Counted from the first letter of the stretch, positions 23,887 to 38,204 are shown. The stretch: 49,719 nt of DNA from Cellulomonas cellasea (GCF_030372105.1 NZ_JAUDBQ010000021.1:1-49719); one strand, 5' to 3'. Notes: generated by a model not told the origin, from the sequence alone. Made by a program: numbers and translations.

Positions 23887-25172
23887 GCCACCCGCCCTGC
23901 GCGCCGCACCCGCACCGCGCGCAGGGCCTCGTCCACCACCAGCACATCGGCTCGCCGCCCGGCCTCCAGGGCTCCCAGGTCCGGCCGTCCGAGCACTTCG
24001 GCGGGGGTCGTCGCGGCGGCGCGCACCGCGTCGACGAGCCGCACACCGCCGCGCACCGTCGCGCGCACCACGTCGAGCAGGTGAGCGGTGCCGCCGGCGA
24101 TCGCCCCGCCCCCGTCGGAGCCAGCGTCCGCGCCCTCAGGCGACGTCAGCCGCGCGACGCCTCCCCGCACGCTCACCGCCAGCGAGCCGAGCACATAGTC
24201 GCCATCCGGCATGCCCGTGGCCGCCATGGCGTCGGTCACCAGCGCGATGGCTCCCGGGCCCACGAGGTCGAACACCGCGCGCACCGTGGCCGCGTCCAGG
24301 TGGACGCCGTCCGCGACGAGCTCGACCACGAGCTCCCCCCGCGCCGCCGCGGCAAGGCAGGCGGCCACTGGGCCCGCGTCCCGATGATGCGGCGGGCGCA
24401 TCCCGTTGAACAGGTGCGTCGCCGTCGGCCGCGCGGAGCGGGCCCGTGGCTCCGCCGCGAGCAACCCCACGGCCCGTGCCACACCCGCGTCGACCTGCTC
24501 AGCGCTCGCGTCGGTGTGCCCGATGGACGGCAGCGCCCCGGCCCGCGTCAACGCCGCCACCACGTCGTCACCGCCGTCCACCACCCCCGCCACCTCGGGC
24601 GCCACGGTCATCGTCACCAGCGCGCCGCGGGCGGCCGCCGCCACCTCGCGGACCAGCGCCGCGTCCCCGGGGATCATCGCGCCCGGGTCCTGCGCGCCGC
24701 ACCTCCGTTCCGAGAGGAAGGGGCCCTCCAGGTGGATGCCGACGATCTCGCCCTCGTCCACCAGGTCCGCCAGCAGGGCGGCACGGGCGAGCAGCGCCTC
24801 GCGCGGGGCCGTGACCAGCGACGCGACGACGCTCGTGGTGCCGTGCCGCAGATGCTCCCGCGCAGCGACGCGCGCCTCGTCCACAGTGCTGACGTCGGGG
24901 AACCCGGCGCCCCCGCCCCCGTGGTTGTGCAGGTCCACGAGCCCCGGCAGGACGCTCGCACCGGGCTCGGCGGCCGTCGCCGCGACAGCGTCAGCCCAGC
25001 GCGCGGGCGCCTCTGCGGCGTCGCCCACCCAGGCGATCCGCTCCCCCTCGATCACCACGGCGCCGTCGGCGATCACACCGCTGGGAGTGACCACCTGCCC
25101 GCGCTCGACCACCACCGGCAACGCCGCCGCAGGCAGGGCTGTCACGGGGCCGGGACCGTGGGGAGTGCTCAT
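23751..25172 (-). CDS. nagA: N-acetylglucosamine-6-phosphate deacetylase
   Basis: A 473-residue amidohydrolase-fold enzyme that deacetylates GlcNAc-6-P to GlcN-6-P in amino-sugar recycling. Motifs: LHNHG (His82, His84), HLEGP (Glu149), GHTDA (His219), THLFNGM (His253) and the catalytic Asp314 in VTDAM. The last 44 or so residues, rich in Thr, Ser and Val, go beyond the normal family end and are antisense to the GH3 3' end (136-base tail-to-tail overlap). The ATG at 25172 is preferred; another lies 27 bases upstream and neither has a good ribosome site. It is not part of the operator regulon as far as I can see. Confidence 0.9.
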   Translation of the reverse strand: MSTPHGPGPVTALPAAALPVVVERGQVVTPSGVIADGAVVIEGERIAWVGDAAEAPARWADAVAATAAEPGASVLPGLVDLHNHGGGGAGFPDVSTVDEARVAAREHLRHGTTSVVASLVTAPREALLARAALLADLVDEGEIVGIHLEGPFLSERRCGAQDPGAMIPGDAALVREVAAAARGALVTMTVAPEVAGVVDGGDDVVAALTRAGALPSIGHTDASAEQVDAGVARAVGLLAAEPRARSARPTATHLFNGMRPPHHRDAGPVAACLAAAARGELVVELVADGVHLDAATVRAVFDLVGPGAIALVTDAMAATGMPDGDYVLGSLAVSVRGGVARLTSPEGADAGSDGGGAIAGGTAHLLDVVRATVRGGVRLVDAVRAAATTPAEVLGRPDLGALEAGRRADVLVVDEALRAVRVRRAGRVAQGVGDSSPARTGPVSTTRTSTTFPASVSQPAVSGSAVTGTSDQS

Positions 25173-25246
25173 CGGGCCATCTTGCCGCGCCAGGCCCATG
25201 GCTGTCCGTCAACCGGCCGATCAGGCGCCATCAAACGCGCAAGAGG

Positions 25247-25942
25247 TCAGAAGAGACGCGAGTCCACGTCGTCGACCCCGCGCATCGCGTCGTAGTCGAG
25301 GACGAGGCAGCCGATCCCGCGATCCTGCGCGAGCACGCGCGCCTGCGGCTTGATCTCCTGCGCGGCGAACACCCCGCGCACCGGGGCGATCAGCGGGTCG
25401 CGGTTCAGCAGCTCGAGGTACCGGGTGAGCTGCTCCACGCCGTCGATGTCCCCGCGCCGCTTGATCTCGACGGCCACAGTGCCGCCGCTGGCGTCGCGCG
25501 CCAGGATGTCCACGGGCCCAATGGCCGTCGGGAACTCGCGTCGCACCAAGGTCAGGCCGGCGCCGATCAGGTCGATCTGCGCGGCGAGCATCTCCTGCAG
25601 GTGCGCCTCGACGCCGTCCTTGACCAGGCCGGGGTCGACGCCCAGATCGTGCGCCGAGTCGTGCAGCACCTCGAACAGCTCGATCTCCAGCCGGTCGTCG
25701 CTCTTGGTGTGCTGCACGTGCCACACCTGCGTCACACCCCGCTCGCGCGCGGCGTCGTCCACCTCGCGCTCCGCGAGGACGCACGGCGGGCTCATCCAGT
25801 TCAACGGCTTGTACGAGCCGCCGTCGGAGTGCAGCAGCACACTGCCGTCGGCCTTGACCACCAACAGCCGCGTCGCCTCCGGCAGATGCGCGTTCAGTCG
25901 GCCGCTATACCGCGCGGCACAACGTGCGACGACGAGTCGCAA
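25247..25942 (-). CDS. nucS: Mismatch-specific endonuclease NucS (EndoMS)
   Basis: A 231-residue nuclease that replaces MutS/MutL mismatch repair in actinobacteria and some archaea by cutting both strands at mismatches, helped by the sliding clamp. The family N-terminus MRLVVARC fixes the TTG start at 25942. The nuclease domain contains GPVDIL (Asp145), VEIKRR (Glu159, Lys161) and Gln171, the expected catalytic set. The KPLNWMSPP segment (45-53) is also characteristic. It follows the DUF2550 gene with one base between stop and start, so it is coupled to the end of the atp cluster. Confidence 0.94.
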   Translation of the reverse strand: MRLVVARCAARYSGRLNAHLPEATRLLVVKADGSVLLHSDGGSYKPLNWMSPPCVLAEREVDDAARERGVTQVWHVQHTKSDDRLEIELFEVLHDSAHDLGVDPGLVKDGVEAHLQEMLAAQIDLIGAGLTLVRREFPTAIGPVDILARDASGGTVAVEIKRRGDIDGVEQLTRYLELLNRDPLIAPVRGVFAAQEIKPQARVLAQDRGIGCLVLDYDAMRGVDDVDSRLF

Positions 25943-25943
25943 C

Positions 25944-26354
25944 TCAGATCACCCTGCCCACTGCGGCCGGAGCCGCTTCGATCCATGAGGTGAGGCCCGC
26001 GTAGGCCTCTCGTGACATCGTCAACTCGAACAGCTCGTCCCCCGCCCGGCAGGTGACGAGCACCCGTCCGGGCTCCTCCATCGGCTCCCGCGAGACGATC
26101 ACCAGCGCGGTGCGCGACCAGTACCGCGAGGGGCGCAACGCGAGCGACCAGGAACGCCACCAGTAGAGCCGCTCGGCGCCGTACTGCCCGATCCCGGCCT
26201 TCCAGCCGGCGGGCGGGTCCTCACTCGTGCGGCAGCCGCACTCGAAGGACCCGACCCGCCCGGACAACGTCCGCATCCGGGACGTCCACACAGCGGCCGC
26301 GATGAACGCGGCGAGCAGCAGCCCGCCGAGGATCAGGCCAAGCCACAGCCCCAT
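25944..26354 (-). CDS. DUF2550 family membrane protein
   Basis: A 136-residue protein with one N-terminal membrane helix (about 3-23) followed by a cytoplasmic or extracytoplasmic domain with two Cys (FECGCR, near 38-43) and an aromatic-rich core ([18 protein letters not shown]). This corresponds to the conserved gene that follows atpC in actinobacteria, such as the M. tuberculosis neighbour of Rv1311. Its function is unknown; position suggests a link to the ATP synthase or simply conserved synteny. It ends immediately before nucS. Confidence 0.85.
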   Translation of the reverse strand: MGLWLGLILGGLLLAAFIAAAVWTSRMRTLSGRVGSFECGCRTSEDPPAGWKAGIGQYGAERLYWWRSWSLALRPSRYWSRTALVIVSREPMEEPGRVLVTCRAGDELFELTMSREAYAGLTSWIEAAPAAVGRVI

Positions 26355-26366
26355 CCTCGCCCGCCG

Positions 26367-26657
26367 TCAGTGCGAGGTCGGGGCGGGGGCGCCGCCCGAG
26401 ACCTGCTCGACGGAGTCGACGACGACCGTCACCTGGTCGGCGTCGACGGAGAGGAAGCCGCCCTCGACGATCCAGCGCTTCGGGGCGCCGCCGGCGCCCG
26501 CGACCCGCAGCTCTCCGCGCCGCAGCACGGCGAGGAGCGGTGTGTGCCCGACACGGATCCCGACCTCGCCGTCGGCGGCAGGCGCACTGACCTGCTGCGC
26601 CATACCCGACCAGATCTTGCCGTCGGGGGCGACGATGTCGACCTCGAGCTCTGCCAC
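26367..26657 (-). CDS. atpC: ATP synthase F1 epsilon subunit
   Basis: A 96-residue subunit of the central stalk that couples rotation to catalysis and can inhibit ATP hydrolysis. The beta-barrel signature APAADGEVGIRVGHTPLLAVL is clear. As in other actinobacteria it is short, with almost no C-terminal helical hairpin, so inhibition must differ from E. coli. Two GTG codons compete; the one at 26657 has AAGGAG at 7 bases and is preferred over 26663. Last core gene of the atp operon. Confidence 0.93.
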   Translation of the reverse strand: MAELEVDIVAPDGKIWSGMAQQVSAPAADGEVGIRVGHTPLLAVLRRGELRVAGAGGAPKRWIVEGGFLSVDADQVTVVVDSVEQVSGGAPAPTSH

Positions 26658-26700
26658 GCTCACTCCTTCACAGGTGGGGGGACGGGGGAACGCGACGTCG

Positions 26701-29137
<2,437 letters not shown>

Positions 29138-29139
29138 TC

Positions 29140-30768
29140 TCAGCCCTTCTTCTGTCGGACGATCTGCTCCTGCTCGACGGGAGCGGCCTCGTCAGCCGCC
29201 TCGCCCCCGATGAGCGGGGTGCCGTCACCCTTGAGGAAGCCGGCGCGGAACTCGTCGACGGCCACGGCCAGCGCCTTCTCCACGTCGTCCTCGAGCTTGC
29301 CGGTGGCGGCGATGGTGCTCAGCACGTCCGTGTTGCGGCGCAGGCTGTCGAGCAGCTCGCTCTCGAACCGGCGCACATCCTCCAGCGGGACGTCGTCGAG
29401 CTTGCCCTTGGTGCCGGCCCAGATCGACGCGACCTGGTCCTCGACCGGGTACGGGCTGTACTGGCCCTGCTTGAGCAGCTCCATGAGGCGCGCGCCACGG
29501 GTGAGCTGGCCGCGGGAGGCCGCGTCCAGGTCGGAGGCGAACATCGCGAAGGCCTCGAGCGACCGGAACTGCGCGAGGTCGATCTTCAGCGTGCCGGAGA
29601 CCTTCTTCATGGCCTTGACCTGGGCCGCGCCACCGACACGCGACACCGAGATGCCGACGTCGACGGCGGGGCGCTGGTCGGCGTTGAACAGGTCCGACTG
29701 GAGGAAGATCTGGCCGTCGGTGATGGAGATGACGTTCGTCGGGATGTACGCCGAGACGTCATTCGCCTTGGTCTCGATGACCGGCAGGCCGGTCATCGAG
29801 CCGCCGCCCAACTCGTCCGAGAGCTTGGCACAACGCTCGAGCAGACGGGAGTGCAGGTAGAAGACGTCACCGGGGTACGCCTCGCGGCCCGGCGGGCGGC
29901 GCAGCAGCAGCGACACGGCACGGTAGGCCTCGGCCTGCTTGGACAGGTCGTCGAAGACGATGAGGACGTGCTTGCCGCCGTACATCCAGTGCTGGCCGAT
30001 GGCCGAGCCGGTGTAGGGCGCCAGGTACTTGAAGCCGGCCGGGTCGGAGGCGGGGGCCGCGACGATGGTCGTGTACTCGAGCGCGCCGGACTCCTCGAGC
30101 GCGCTGCGCACTGCGGCGATCGTCGAGCCCTTCTGGCCGATGGCGACGTAGATGCAGCGGACCTGCTTGGTCGGGTCGCCCGTCTCCCAGTTGGCCTTCT
30201 GGTTGATGATCGTGTCGACAGCGATCGCCGTCTTGCCGGTCTGGCGGTCGCCGATGATGAGCTGGCGCTGGCCACGGCCGATCGGGATCATCGCGTCGAT
30301 GGCCTTGAGGCCGGTCTGCAGCGGCTCGTGGACGCTCTTGCGGTCCATGACGCCGGGTGCCTGCAGCTCCAGCGCGCGGCGTCCCTCCGTCACGAGCTCG
30401 CCCAGTCCGTCGATGGGCTGGCCGAGCGGGTCGACCACGCGGCCGAGGTAGCCGTCGCCGACGGGCACCGAGAGCACCTCGCCGGTGCGGCGGACCTCCT
30501 GGCCCTCCTCGATGCCGGTGAACTCGCCGAGCACGACGACGCCGATCTCCCGGACGTCGAGGCTGAGCGCCAGGCCGAGCGTGCCGTCCTCGAACCGCAG
30601 CAGCTCGTTCGCCATCGCGCCGGGCAGGCCGGAGACCTGCGCGATGCCGTCGCCCGCCAGCGTGACGCGCCCGACCTCTTCGGTCACGGCGCCGCTCGGC
30701 TCGTAGGACTTCACGAAGCTGTCCAGAGCGGACCGGATGTCCTCCGGCCGGATCGTCAGCTCAGCCAT
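29140..30768 (-). CDS. atpA: ATP synthase F1 alpha subunit
   Basis: A 542-residue non-catalytic nucleotide-binding subunit with P-loop GDRQTGKT (173-180) and the signature [14 protein letters not shown]. The C-terminus ends with an acidic, charged extension of about 35 residues, like mycobacterial alpha subunits, where such an extension suppresses ATP hydrolysis; whether it does so here is inference. Preceded by a 78-base gap after atpH containing a short hairpin (30827-30841). Confidence 0.97.
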   Translation of the reverse strand: MAELTIRPEDIRSALDSFVKSYEPSGAVTEEVGRVTLAGDGIAQVSGLPGAMANELLRFEDGTLGLALSLDVREIGVVVLGEFTGIEEGQEVRRTGEVLSVPVGDGYLGRVVDPLGQPIDGLGELVTEGRRALELQAPGVMDRKSVHEPLQTGLKAIDAMIPIGRGQRQLIIGDRQTGKTAIAVDTIINQKANWETGDPTKQVRCIYVAIGQKGSTIAAVRSALEESGALEYTTIVAAPASDPAGFKYLAPYTGSAIGQHWMYGGKHVLIVFDDLSKQAEAYRAVSLLLRRPPGREAYPGDVFYLHSRLLERCAKLSDELGGGSMTGLPVIETKANDVSAYIPTNVISITDGQIFLQSDLFNADQRPAVDVGISVSRVGGAAQVKAMKKVSGTLKIDLAQFRSLEAFAMFASDLDAASRGQLTRGARLMELLKQGQYSPYPVEDQVASIWAGTKGKLDDVPLEDVRRFESELLDSLRRNTDVLSTIAATGKLEDDVEKALAVAVDEFRAGFLKGDGTPLIGGEAADEAAPVEQEQIVRQKKG

Positions 30769-30846
30769 TGCTCTTCTCCTGTCATGACTGCACGGTGGGT
30801 GCGGTCGAACACGTTCTCGGGACGGCGCGTCGAACGGACGCGGGCG

Positions 30847-31661
30847 TCAGCTGGCAAGTCGTCGTCGGGCATCGGCAAGGCGGGACAGGACCGTCGCGTC
30901 GACGACCTCGGGACCCACCTGCACCCGGAGGCCCCCGATGACGTGCGGGTCCTCGATCACGTTGAGCTGCATCGCGTGCCCGTACGCCTGCTCCAGGATC
31001 TGGGTCAGGCGCTGGCGCTGGGCCTCGCTGAGCCCTGTCGCCGTGGTGACCGTGGCGACCTGGCGGTTGCGGCGGTCGGCGATGAGGTCAGACAGGTGGT
31101 GCAGCGTGGCCACGTAGCGCCTGCCGCGGGGGGCAGTCGCAGCCCGCCGTGCCAGGATCTCGGTGGCCGGGGCGGCCTGGCCGGAGAGCAGCTCGTCGAC
31201 CACGGCCCCGCGGGCGGCGGCGCCGATCTTCTCGTCGAAGAGCGCCCGGCGCAGCTCACGCTGCCCGGCGAGCGCCTTGCCGAGCGTGAACAGCTCCTGC
31301 TCGACGCGCTCGAGCCCGCCGGGTTCGGCCTGCGCCGAGGCGAGGACCGCGTGAAAGGCCAGGTGCTCGATCGCCTCGGCCAGGTCGGCGTCGGCTGACC
31401 ATCGCGAGCGCACGAGGCCCTCGACGGCCTCGACGGCGCGCGGGTCGGCGTCAGCGAGGAGCTGGCCGACCAGCCGGGCCTTGGCGTCGCCGTCGATCGA
31501 CGGGTCGGCCAAGGTCCGCCGGAGCGAGCCGGATGAGTCCAGCGCGTCCACCAGGGCGAACAGTTGCTCGCCCAACGTCGACGCCTGGGCGCCAGCCGCG
31601 CGCAGCACCGGCTCGAACCGGGCCTCCGCGGCGTCCAGCGACACCTGACTCGTCCCGCGCA

Positions 31662-31662
<1 letters not shown>
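30847..31662 (-). CDS. atpH: ATP synthase F1 delta subunit
   Basis: A 271-residue stator subunit, longer than the 180-residue E. coli homologue, as seen in many actinobacteria. An N-terminal helical bundle is followed by the conserved C-terminal part with VIGGLRVQVGPEVVDATV. Its ATG overlaps the atpF stop by one base (TGATG arrangement). No fusion with the b subunit is present, unlike in mycobacteria. Confidence 0.94.
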
Positions 31663-33449
<1,787 letters not shown>

Positions 33450-33481
33450 GCCGTCGGCACCAGGCCGTCATGGATGGTTGA

Positions 33482-33509
33482 AGCCTAACCTATGCCTGAC
33501 TGTTGTCTG
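33482..33509 (-). promoter_or_regulatory. Internal promoter before atpB
   Basis: Minus strand CAGACA (33504-33509), 16 bases, TAGGCT (33482-33487). Start near 33475. It lies across the end of the atpI-like gene and would let the eight atp genes be expressed independently of the upstream translation-factor genes. Confidence 0.5.
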
Positions 33510-33975
33510 AACGTCCGTCTTGCTGCGAGACGGGCTCCACGTAGGGCACCCGCCCGTTGGCCACGGCGCGGTAGTCGAGCAGCGCAGAGCCGATCACGCC
33601 GACCGCCACGACGATGGCCAGGACGCCCCGGCTGTAGAAGTCCATGTCCCGCAGGATCGCCAGGACGACGATCACCACGACGATCTTGCCGAGCCAGGCG
33701 CCCATCACCACGGCGGCCATGGTCGCCGGGCTGGACCCCGACGTGCGCAGCATCGACAGGACCGTGGTGCCGGAGAACACGAGCACCAGCGCGACCCCGA
33801 TCAGCGCGCCCCACACGCCGGGCGTGCCGGCGACGAGGGCTCCGATGCCGACGCCCAGCACCGTGACGAGGCCGAGCAGGACGAGCATGCCGCGCAGCGC
33901 GGCGCGGAAGACGTCATCCGCCGCGGTGCGCTCGTTGCGCGGGGTGAGTGGCTGGGACTGGGATGCGGTGGTCAC
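33490..33975 (-). CDS. AtpI-like small membrane protein
   Basis: A 161-residue protein with four predicted membrane helices (for example MLVLLGLVTVLGVGIGALVAG and VVMGAWLGKIVVVIVVLAIL). This matches the position and topology of AtpI, which assists assembly of the c ring or ion supply in other bacteria; sequence similarity to AtpI cannot be judged here. GTG 33975 has an excellent GGAGGA site and overlaps the upstream stop (GTGA). A longer frame to 34071 is rejected because it lies within the upstream gene. Confidence 0.8.
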   Translation of the reverse strand: MTTASQSQPLTPRNERTAADDVFRAALRGMLVLLGLVTVLGVGIGALVAGTPGVWGALIGVALVLVFSGTTVLSMLRTSGSSPATMAAVVMGAWLGKIVVVIVVLAILRDMDFYSRGVLAIVVAVGVIGSALLDYRAVANGRVPYVEPVSQQDGRSDNSQA

Positions 33976-35090
33976 GCGTGGTCCTCCGAGACGACGGGCG
34001 CGGCACGCTTGCCGCGCAGGGGGCCGAGGGTGAGCAGGATGGCGATGACGACGCCGATGCCGAGCGCCCACAGGGCCACGGTGGTGGACACCACCACCAG
34101 TGCGGCGCCTCCGAAGGCGAAGACGGCCGTCCAGATGTACATGATGCCCACCGCGCGCCGGTGCGAGTGGCCGATGCCCAGCAGCCGGTGGTGCAGGTGC
34201 ATGCGGTCCGGGTGGAACGGCGAGTTGCCCTTGCCGACCCGGCGGACGATGGCCAGGCCCATGTCGAGCAGCGGGAGCATCAGCACCGCGACGGGCAGCA
34301 GGATGGGCAGGAAGGCGGGGAAGAACTGCCGGGTGGACACCACCGACGGGTCGATCTGGCCGGTGACCCGGATCGCGGCGGCCGCGAAGACCAGGCCCAG
34401 CAGCATCGAGCCCGAGTCCCCCATGAAGATCCGCGCGGGGTACACGTTGTGCGGCAGGAACCCCAGGCAGATGCCGACCAGCACCGCCATCACCAGCGTC
34501 GCCAGGCTCGAGTAGTCCATCGAGCCGGCCGTGACGGTCAGCAGGTACGAGTAGAGGAAGAACGCCGTGCCGCCGATGGCGATGACGCCGGCCGCGAGCC
34601 CGTCGAGGCCGTCCACGAAGTTCACCGCGTTCATCGCGACCACGACGGTCAGCACCGACAGCAGGAACGTGGTGCGCCCGGAGTAGACCATCACCCCGGC
34701 GATGGGGAGCTGGTAGAGCTGCACGCCGCTCCAGGCGACGATGCCGCCCGCGAGGATCTGGCCCATCAGCTTGGTGAGCCAGTCGAGGTCCCAGATGTCG
34801 TCAGCGACCCCGAGCAGGCACACGAGCGCCGCGCCGCCGACGATGCCGAGCAGCGGCGCCGGGTCGGCGTACACGTCAGAGAGGAACGGCAGGCGGCTGG
34901 CCATCATGAACGCCACCACCAGCCCGATGAGCATGGCCAAGCCGCCCAGGCGCGGGGTCGGGATCGCGTGCACGTCCCGGTCGCGGACCGCGGTGATGGC
35001 CCCCCAGCGCAGCGCGCACCACCGGGCGAGCGGCGTCATGAGGTACGTCACCGCCGCCGCGACGATCAGCACCAGGAGGTAGGCCCTCAC
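33972..35090 (-). CDS. wecA: Undecaprenyl-phosphate sugar-1-phosphate transferase (WecA/Rfe-type)
   Basis: A 372-residue polytopic enzyme of the MraY/WecA family that loads GlcNAc-1-P or a related sugar phosphate onto the lipid carrier, starting cell-wall polymer or linker synthesis. Motifs: VADDIWDLDW, NAVNFVDGLDGLAAG, IFMGDSGSMLLG and the cytoplasmic HPDRMHLHHRLL. About 11 membrane helices. In M. tuberculosis the corresponding gene begins arabinogalactan assembly; the polymer here is unknown. GTG 35090 overlaps the tsaC stop by 4 bases. Confidence 0.92.
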   Translation of the reverse strand: MRAYLLVLIVAAAVTYLMTPLARWCALRWGAITAVRDRDVHAIPTPRLGGLAMLIGLVVAFMMASRLPFLSDVYADPAPLLGIVGGAALVCLLGVADDIWDLDWLTKLMGQILAGGIVAWSGVQLYQLPIAGVMVYSGRTTFLLSVLTVVVAMNAVNFVDGLDGLAAGVIAIGGTAFFLYSYLLTVTAGSMDYSSLATLVMAVLVGICLGFLPHNVYPARIFMGDSGSMLLGLVFAAAAIRVTGQIDPSVVSTRQFFPAFLPILLPVAVLMLPLLDMGLAIVRRVGKGNSPFHPDRMHLHHRLLGIGHSHRRAVGIMYIWTAVFAFGGAALVVVSTTVALWALGIGVVIAILLTLGPLRGKRAAPVVSEDHA

Positions 35091-35860
35091 CTCTCGTGCT
35101 CACCCTCCGCGGAGTCGGCGGCCTCGGTGGCTGCTGCGTCAGTCGGCGGGGTGTCGTTGGCAGGGGCGTCGGCGGCAGGGGCGTCGCTGGCCGCGGTGTC
35201 GGGGGCGGCCTCAGACGGGTCCTCGACGTCGGCCACCTCGCGCAGCTCCGCGAGGCTCAGCGCGCCCGCGCGGACGATCCGCAGCGTCGGGCCCGTCGCG
35301 TCGATGATCGTCGAGGAGACCTGCCCCGGCGCCTGCCCGCCGTCGAGGAAGACGGGCACCACGGAGCCGAGCTGCGTGTACGCCTCCTGGACGGTGACGG
35401 CCGCCGGGCGGCCGGTCAGGTTGGCGCTCGAGACGGCGAGCGGCCCGGTGCGGCGCAGCACCGCCAGGGCGACGGGGTGATCGGGCACGCGCAGCGCGAC
35501 GGTGCCGTGCGTCTCGCCCAGGTCCCACGCCAGCGAGGGCTGCGCGCGGAGGATCAGGGTCAGGCCGCCGGGCCAGAACGCCTCGGCGAGCTTCCGGGCG
35601 CCGTCGGGGATGTCGGTGGCGAGGCCGTCGAGGGTGCGCACATCCGGGATGAGCACCGGTGGGGGCGCTTGCCGCCCGCGGCCCTTGGCGTCGAGCAGTG
35701 CCTGCACGGCCTCGGGGGTGAAAGCGTCGGCGCCCACGCCGTACACGGTGTCGGTGGGCATCACGATGAGCTCGCCACGCGAGATGGTGTGCACTGCCTC
35801 GTCGATGGCAGGTCCCCAGGTGCTGGGGTCGGTCGCGTCCTTGATGCGGATCAGACTCAC
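35087..35860 (-). CDS. tsaC: Threonylcarbamoyl-AMP synthase (TsaC/Sua5-YrdC type)
   Basis: A 257-residue YrdC-domain enzyme that makes threonylcarbamoyl-AMP for the t6A37 modification of ANN-decoding tRNAs. The YrdC core (about 15-205) has VMPTDTVYGVGADAF, the basic cluster KGRGR and PLAVSSANLTGRP. The last 45 residues form an Ala/Asp/Pro-rich disordered tail; no Sua5 domain is present. GTG 35860 follows GGGAG and overlaps the prmC stop (GTGA). Confidence 0.93.
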   Translation of the reverse strand: MSLIRIKDATDPSTWGPAIDEAVHTISRGELIVMPTDTVYGVGADAFTPEAVQALLDAKGRGRQAPPPVLIPDVRTLDGLATDIPDGARKLAEAFWPGGLTLILRAQPSLAWDLGETHGTVALRVPDHPVALAVLRRTGPLAVSSANLTGRPAAVTVQEAYTQLGSVVPVFLDGGQAPGQVSSTIIDATGPTLRIVRAGALSLAELREVADVEDPSEAAPDTAASDAPAADAPANDTPPTDAAATEAADSAEGEHER

Positions 35861-36792
35861 GGCTGCGAGTCTCCCACGCCGACGGACCCCTCCACACCGC
35901 CATCGGCGCGTCTGCGGGCCAGGACCATGCGCGCGCGGCCCGTCAGGTCCACGTCGGTGCGGATGTCGTCGAAGGCGCCCGTCGCGGTGACCAGGGCCCG
36001 GGCGGCGGCGTCCTGCACCTCGGCGTGCTCCATGACGAACAGCCCGCCGGGACGCAGCAGGCGCACCGCCGCGGCGGTGATCCCGCGCGGCACCTCCAGG
36101 CCGTCGGCGCCGAGCCCGTACAGGGCCACCGCCGGGTCGTGCTCCGCGACCTCGGGATCCACCGGCACCGCACCCGGCGGCACATACGGCGGGTTCGAGA
36201 CGACGACGTCCACCGTGCCGTCGAGCTCGCGCAGCGCCGTCCGGGCGTCGCCGCGCAGCAGCCGGACTGCGGGCGCGACGGCCGCCACGTTGCGGGCCGC
36301 CCAGGCGTGCGCGGCGGCGTCGAGCTCCACGGCGTGCACCTCGGCGCCGGGCGCCTCATGGGCCACGGCCAGCGCGATGGCGCCCGAGCCGGTGCACAGG
36401 TCGACGACGCGGGCCCCGTCACCGCCGGCCAGCAGCGCCAGCGCCTCGGCGACGGCGTGCTCGGCCACCTGCTCCGTCTCCGGGCGCGGGACGAACACCC
36501 CGGGCCCGACAGCGAGCTCGAGCCCGCGGAACGCCGCCGTGCCGACCAGGTGCTGCAGTGGCTCGCGCGCGGCCCGCCGTGTGACCAGCTCCGCGAGGCC
36601 CTGCGGTGCGCGTCGGCCGAGGATGGCGGCGGACTGCACCTCGCCGCGGCTCATCGCCCGGCCGGCCTCCAGGCCCATCAGATGCGCGGCCAGCAGCTCG
36701 GCGTCGACCCGGGGGCTCGGCACGCCCGCGGCGGCCAGCAGCCGCTCGGCCTCACGCAGCGCGTCGGGCAGCGCGTCCGGCAGTGGCTCCAT
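35857..36792 (-). CDS. prmC: Release-factor glutamine methyltransferase
   Basis: A 311-residue SAM-dependent enzyme that methylates the Gln of the GGQ motif in peptide release factors. An N-terminal helical domain is followed by the SAM motif VVDLCTGSGAIALA (129-142) and the catalytic NPPY (200-203). It directly follows prfA, whose product is its substrate, with a 2-base gap. Confidence 0.95.
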   Translation of the reverse strand: MEPLPDALPDALREAERLLAAAGVPSPRVDAELLAAHLMGLEAGRAMSRGEVQSAAILGRRAPQGLAELVTRRAAREPLQHLVGTAAFRGLELAVGPGVFVPRPETEQVAEHAVAEALALLAGGDGARVVDLCTGSGAIALAVAHEAPGAEVHAVELDAAAHAWAARNVAAVAPAVRLLRGDARTALRELDGTVDVVVSNPPYVPPGAVPVDPEVAEHDPAVALYGLGADGLEVPRGITAAAVRLLRPGGLFVMEHAEVQDAAARALVTATGAFDDIRTDVDLTGRARMVLARRRADGGVEGSVGVGDSQP

Positions 36793-36794
36793 CG

Positions 36795-37880
36795 TCAGTG
36801 CCCCGCGGCCTCGAGGCGCGCCGCCTCGTCGGCCTCGATCGCCGAGCGGACCACAGGGTCCAAGTCGCCGTCGAGCACCGCGTCGAGGTTGTAGGCCTTG
36901 TAGCCGGTGCGGTGGTCGGCGATACGGTTCTCGGGGTAGTTGTACGTGCGGATCCGCTCGGAGCGGTCCACGGTGCGCACCTGCGAGCGGCGCGCCTCGC
37001 TGGCCGCGGCGGCCGCCTCCTCCTGCTGCGCGGCGAGCAGCCGGGCGCGCAGCACCCGCATCGCCTGCTCGCGGTTCTGCAGCTGCGACTTCTCGTTCTG
37101 CATCGAGACGACGATGCCCGTGGGCACATGCGTGATCCGCACCGCGGAGTCGGTGGTGTTCACGGACTGGCCGCCTGGGCCCGACGAGCGGAACACGTCG
37201 ATGCGCAGGTCGTTCGGGTCGATCGCGACCTCGCCGGCGTCCTCCGCCTCAGGCAGCACCAGCACGCCCGCCGCCGAGGTGTGGATGCGCCCCTGCGACT
37301 CGGTGACGGGCACACGCTGCACGCGGTGCACCCCGCCCTCGTACTTCAGGCTCGCCCACACGCCCTGCGCCGGGTCGGTGACACCGCGCGACTTCACGGC
37401 GACCTGCACGTCCTTGTAGCCGCCCAGGCCGGACTCGGTGCTCTCGATGACCTCGGTGCGCCAGCCGCGCCGTTCCGCGTAGCGCAAGTACATGCGCAGC
37501 AGGTCGCCGGCGAACAGCGCGGACTCCTCGCCGCCCTCCCCCGCCTTGATCTCCAGGATCACGTCGCGGACGTCGTCCGGGTCGCGCGGGATGAGCACGC
37601 GGCGCAGCCGCTCGGCGGCGGCGTCGGCGGCGGCCTGCAGCTCGGGAAGCTCGGCGGCGAACGCGTCGTCGACCTCCGCGAGCTCGGTGGCGTCGGCCAA
37701 GTCGTCGGCGGCAGACCGCCATGCCTTGTACGCGGCCACGACCTGGCCGAGCTCGGCGTACCTGCGGCCCAGCGTCCGGGCGCGGCCCGCGTCGGCGTGC
37801 ACATCCGGGTCGGCCAACTGCCGCTCGATCTGCGCGTGCTCCTCGAGAAGGGTCTCAGCGGCCCCGAACTGCTCAGTCAT
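36795..37880 (-). CDS. prfA: Peptide chain release factor 1
   Basis: A 361-residue class I release factor for UAA and UAG. The GGQ motif is near residues 236-238 ([12 protein letters not shown]), and [14 protein letters not shown] places it in the RF1 rather than RF2 group. ATG 37880 follows GAGGAG. A strong terminator lies between it and rpmE, so it may rely on partial read-through or a promoter I cannot see. Confidence 0.96.
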   Translation of the reverse strand: MTEQFGAAETLLEEHAQIERQLADPDVHADAGRARTLGRRYAELGQVVAAYKAWRSAADDLADATELAEVDDAFAAELPELQAAADAAAERLRRVLIPRDPDDVRDVILEIKAGEGGEESALFAGDLLRMYLRYAERRGWRTEVIESTESGLGGYKDVQVAVKSRGVTDPAQGVWASLKYEGGVHRVQRVPVTESQGRIHTSAAGVLVLPEAEDAGEVAIDPNDLRIDVFRSSGPGGQSVNTTDSAVRITHVPTGIVVSMQNEKSQLQNREQAMRVLRARLLAAQQEEAAAAASEARRSQVRTVDRSERIRTYNYPENRIADHRTGYKAYNLDAVLDGDLDPVVRSAIEADEAARLEAAGH

Positions 37881-37938
37881 CGCCGGTCTCCTCGTGTCCG
37901 TCCAGCCCTCGGGCCCACCGGTCGGCAGGCACGACAAC

Positions 37939-37982
37939 GCCGGTGGGACAGGACTCGTCGTGACGAGAACTGTCCCACCGGC
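37939..37982 (-). terminator. Terminator between rpmE and prfA
   Basis: GCCGGTGGGACAG (37939-37951) pairs perfectly with CTGTCCCACCGGC (37970-37982), with a nested CTCGTC/GACGAG stem in the loop. It starts 9 bases after the rpmE stop codon. Confidence 0.85.
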
Positions 37983-37991
37983 GCAGGAGGA

Positions 37992-38204
37992 CTAGTTGGC
38001 CTTCTTGCCGTAACGCGCCTCGAAGCGGGCGACGCGGCCGCCGGTGTCGAGGATCTTCTGCTTGCCCGTGTAGAACGGGTGGCAGGCGCTGCACACGTCG
38101 GCGCGGATCTGGCCGGACGTCTCGGTCGAGCGCGTCGTGAACGTGTTGCCGCACGTGCAGGTCACGGTCGTGACCACGTACGCGGGGTGGATGTCAGACT
38201 TCAC
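37992..38204 (-). CDS. rpmE: Ribosomal protein L31 (zinc-type)
   Basis: A 70-residue large-subunit protein with the zinc ligands Cys16, Cys18, Cys38 and Cys41 (CTC...CSAC), so it is the zinc-containing paralogue that can act as a zinc reserve. GTG 38204 follows AAGGAG. It has its own promoter and is followed by a strong terminator, consistent with expression separate from prfA. Confidence 0.95.
   Translation of the reverse strand: MKSDIHPAYVVTTVTCTCGNTFTTRSTETSGQIRADVCSACHPFYTGKQKILDTGGRVARFEARYGKKAN

Noticed and set aside
25173-25199. Upstream ATG for nagA
   Set aside because: Adds nine residues with no better ribosome site; kept only as an alternative start.
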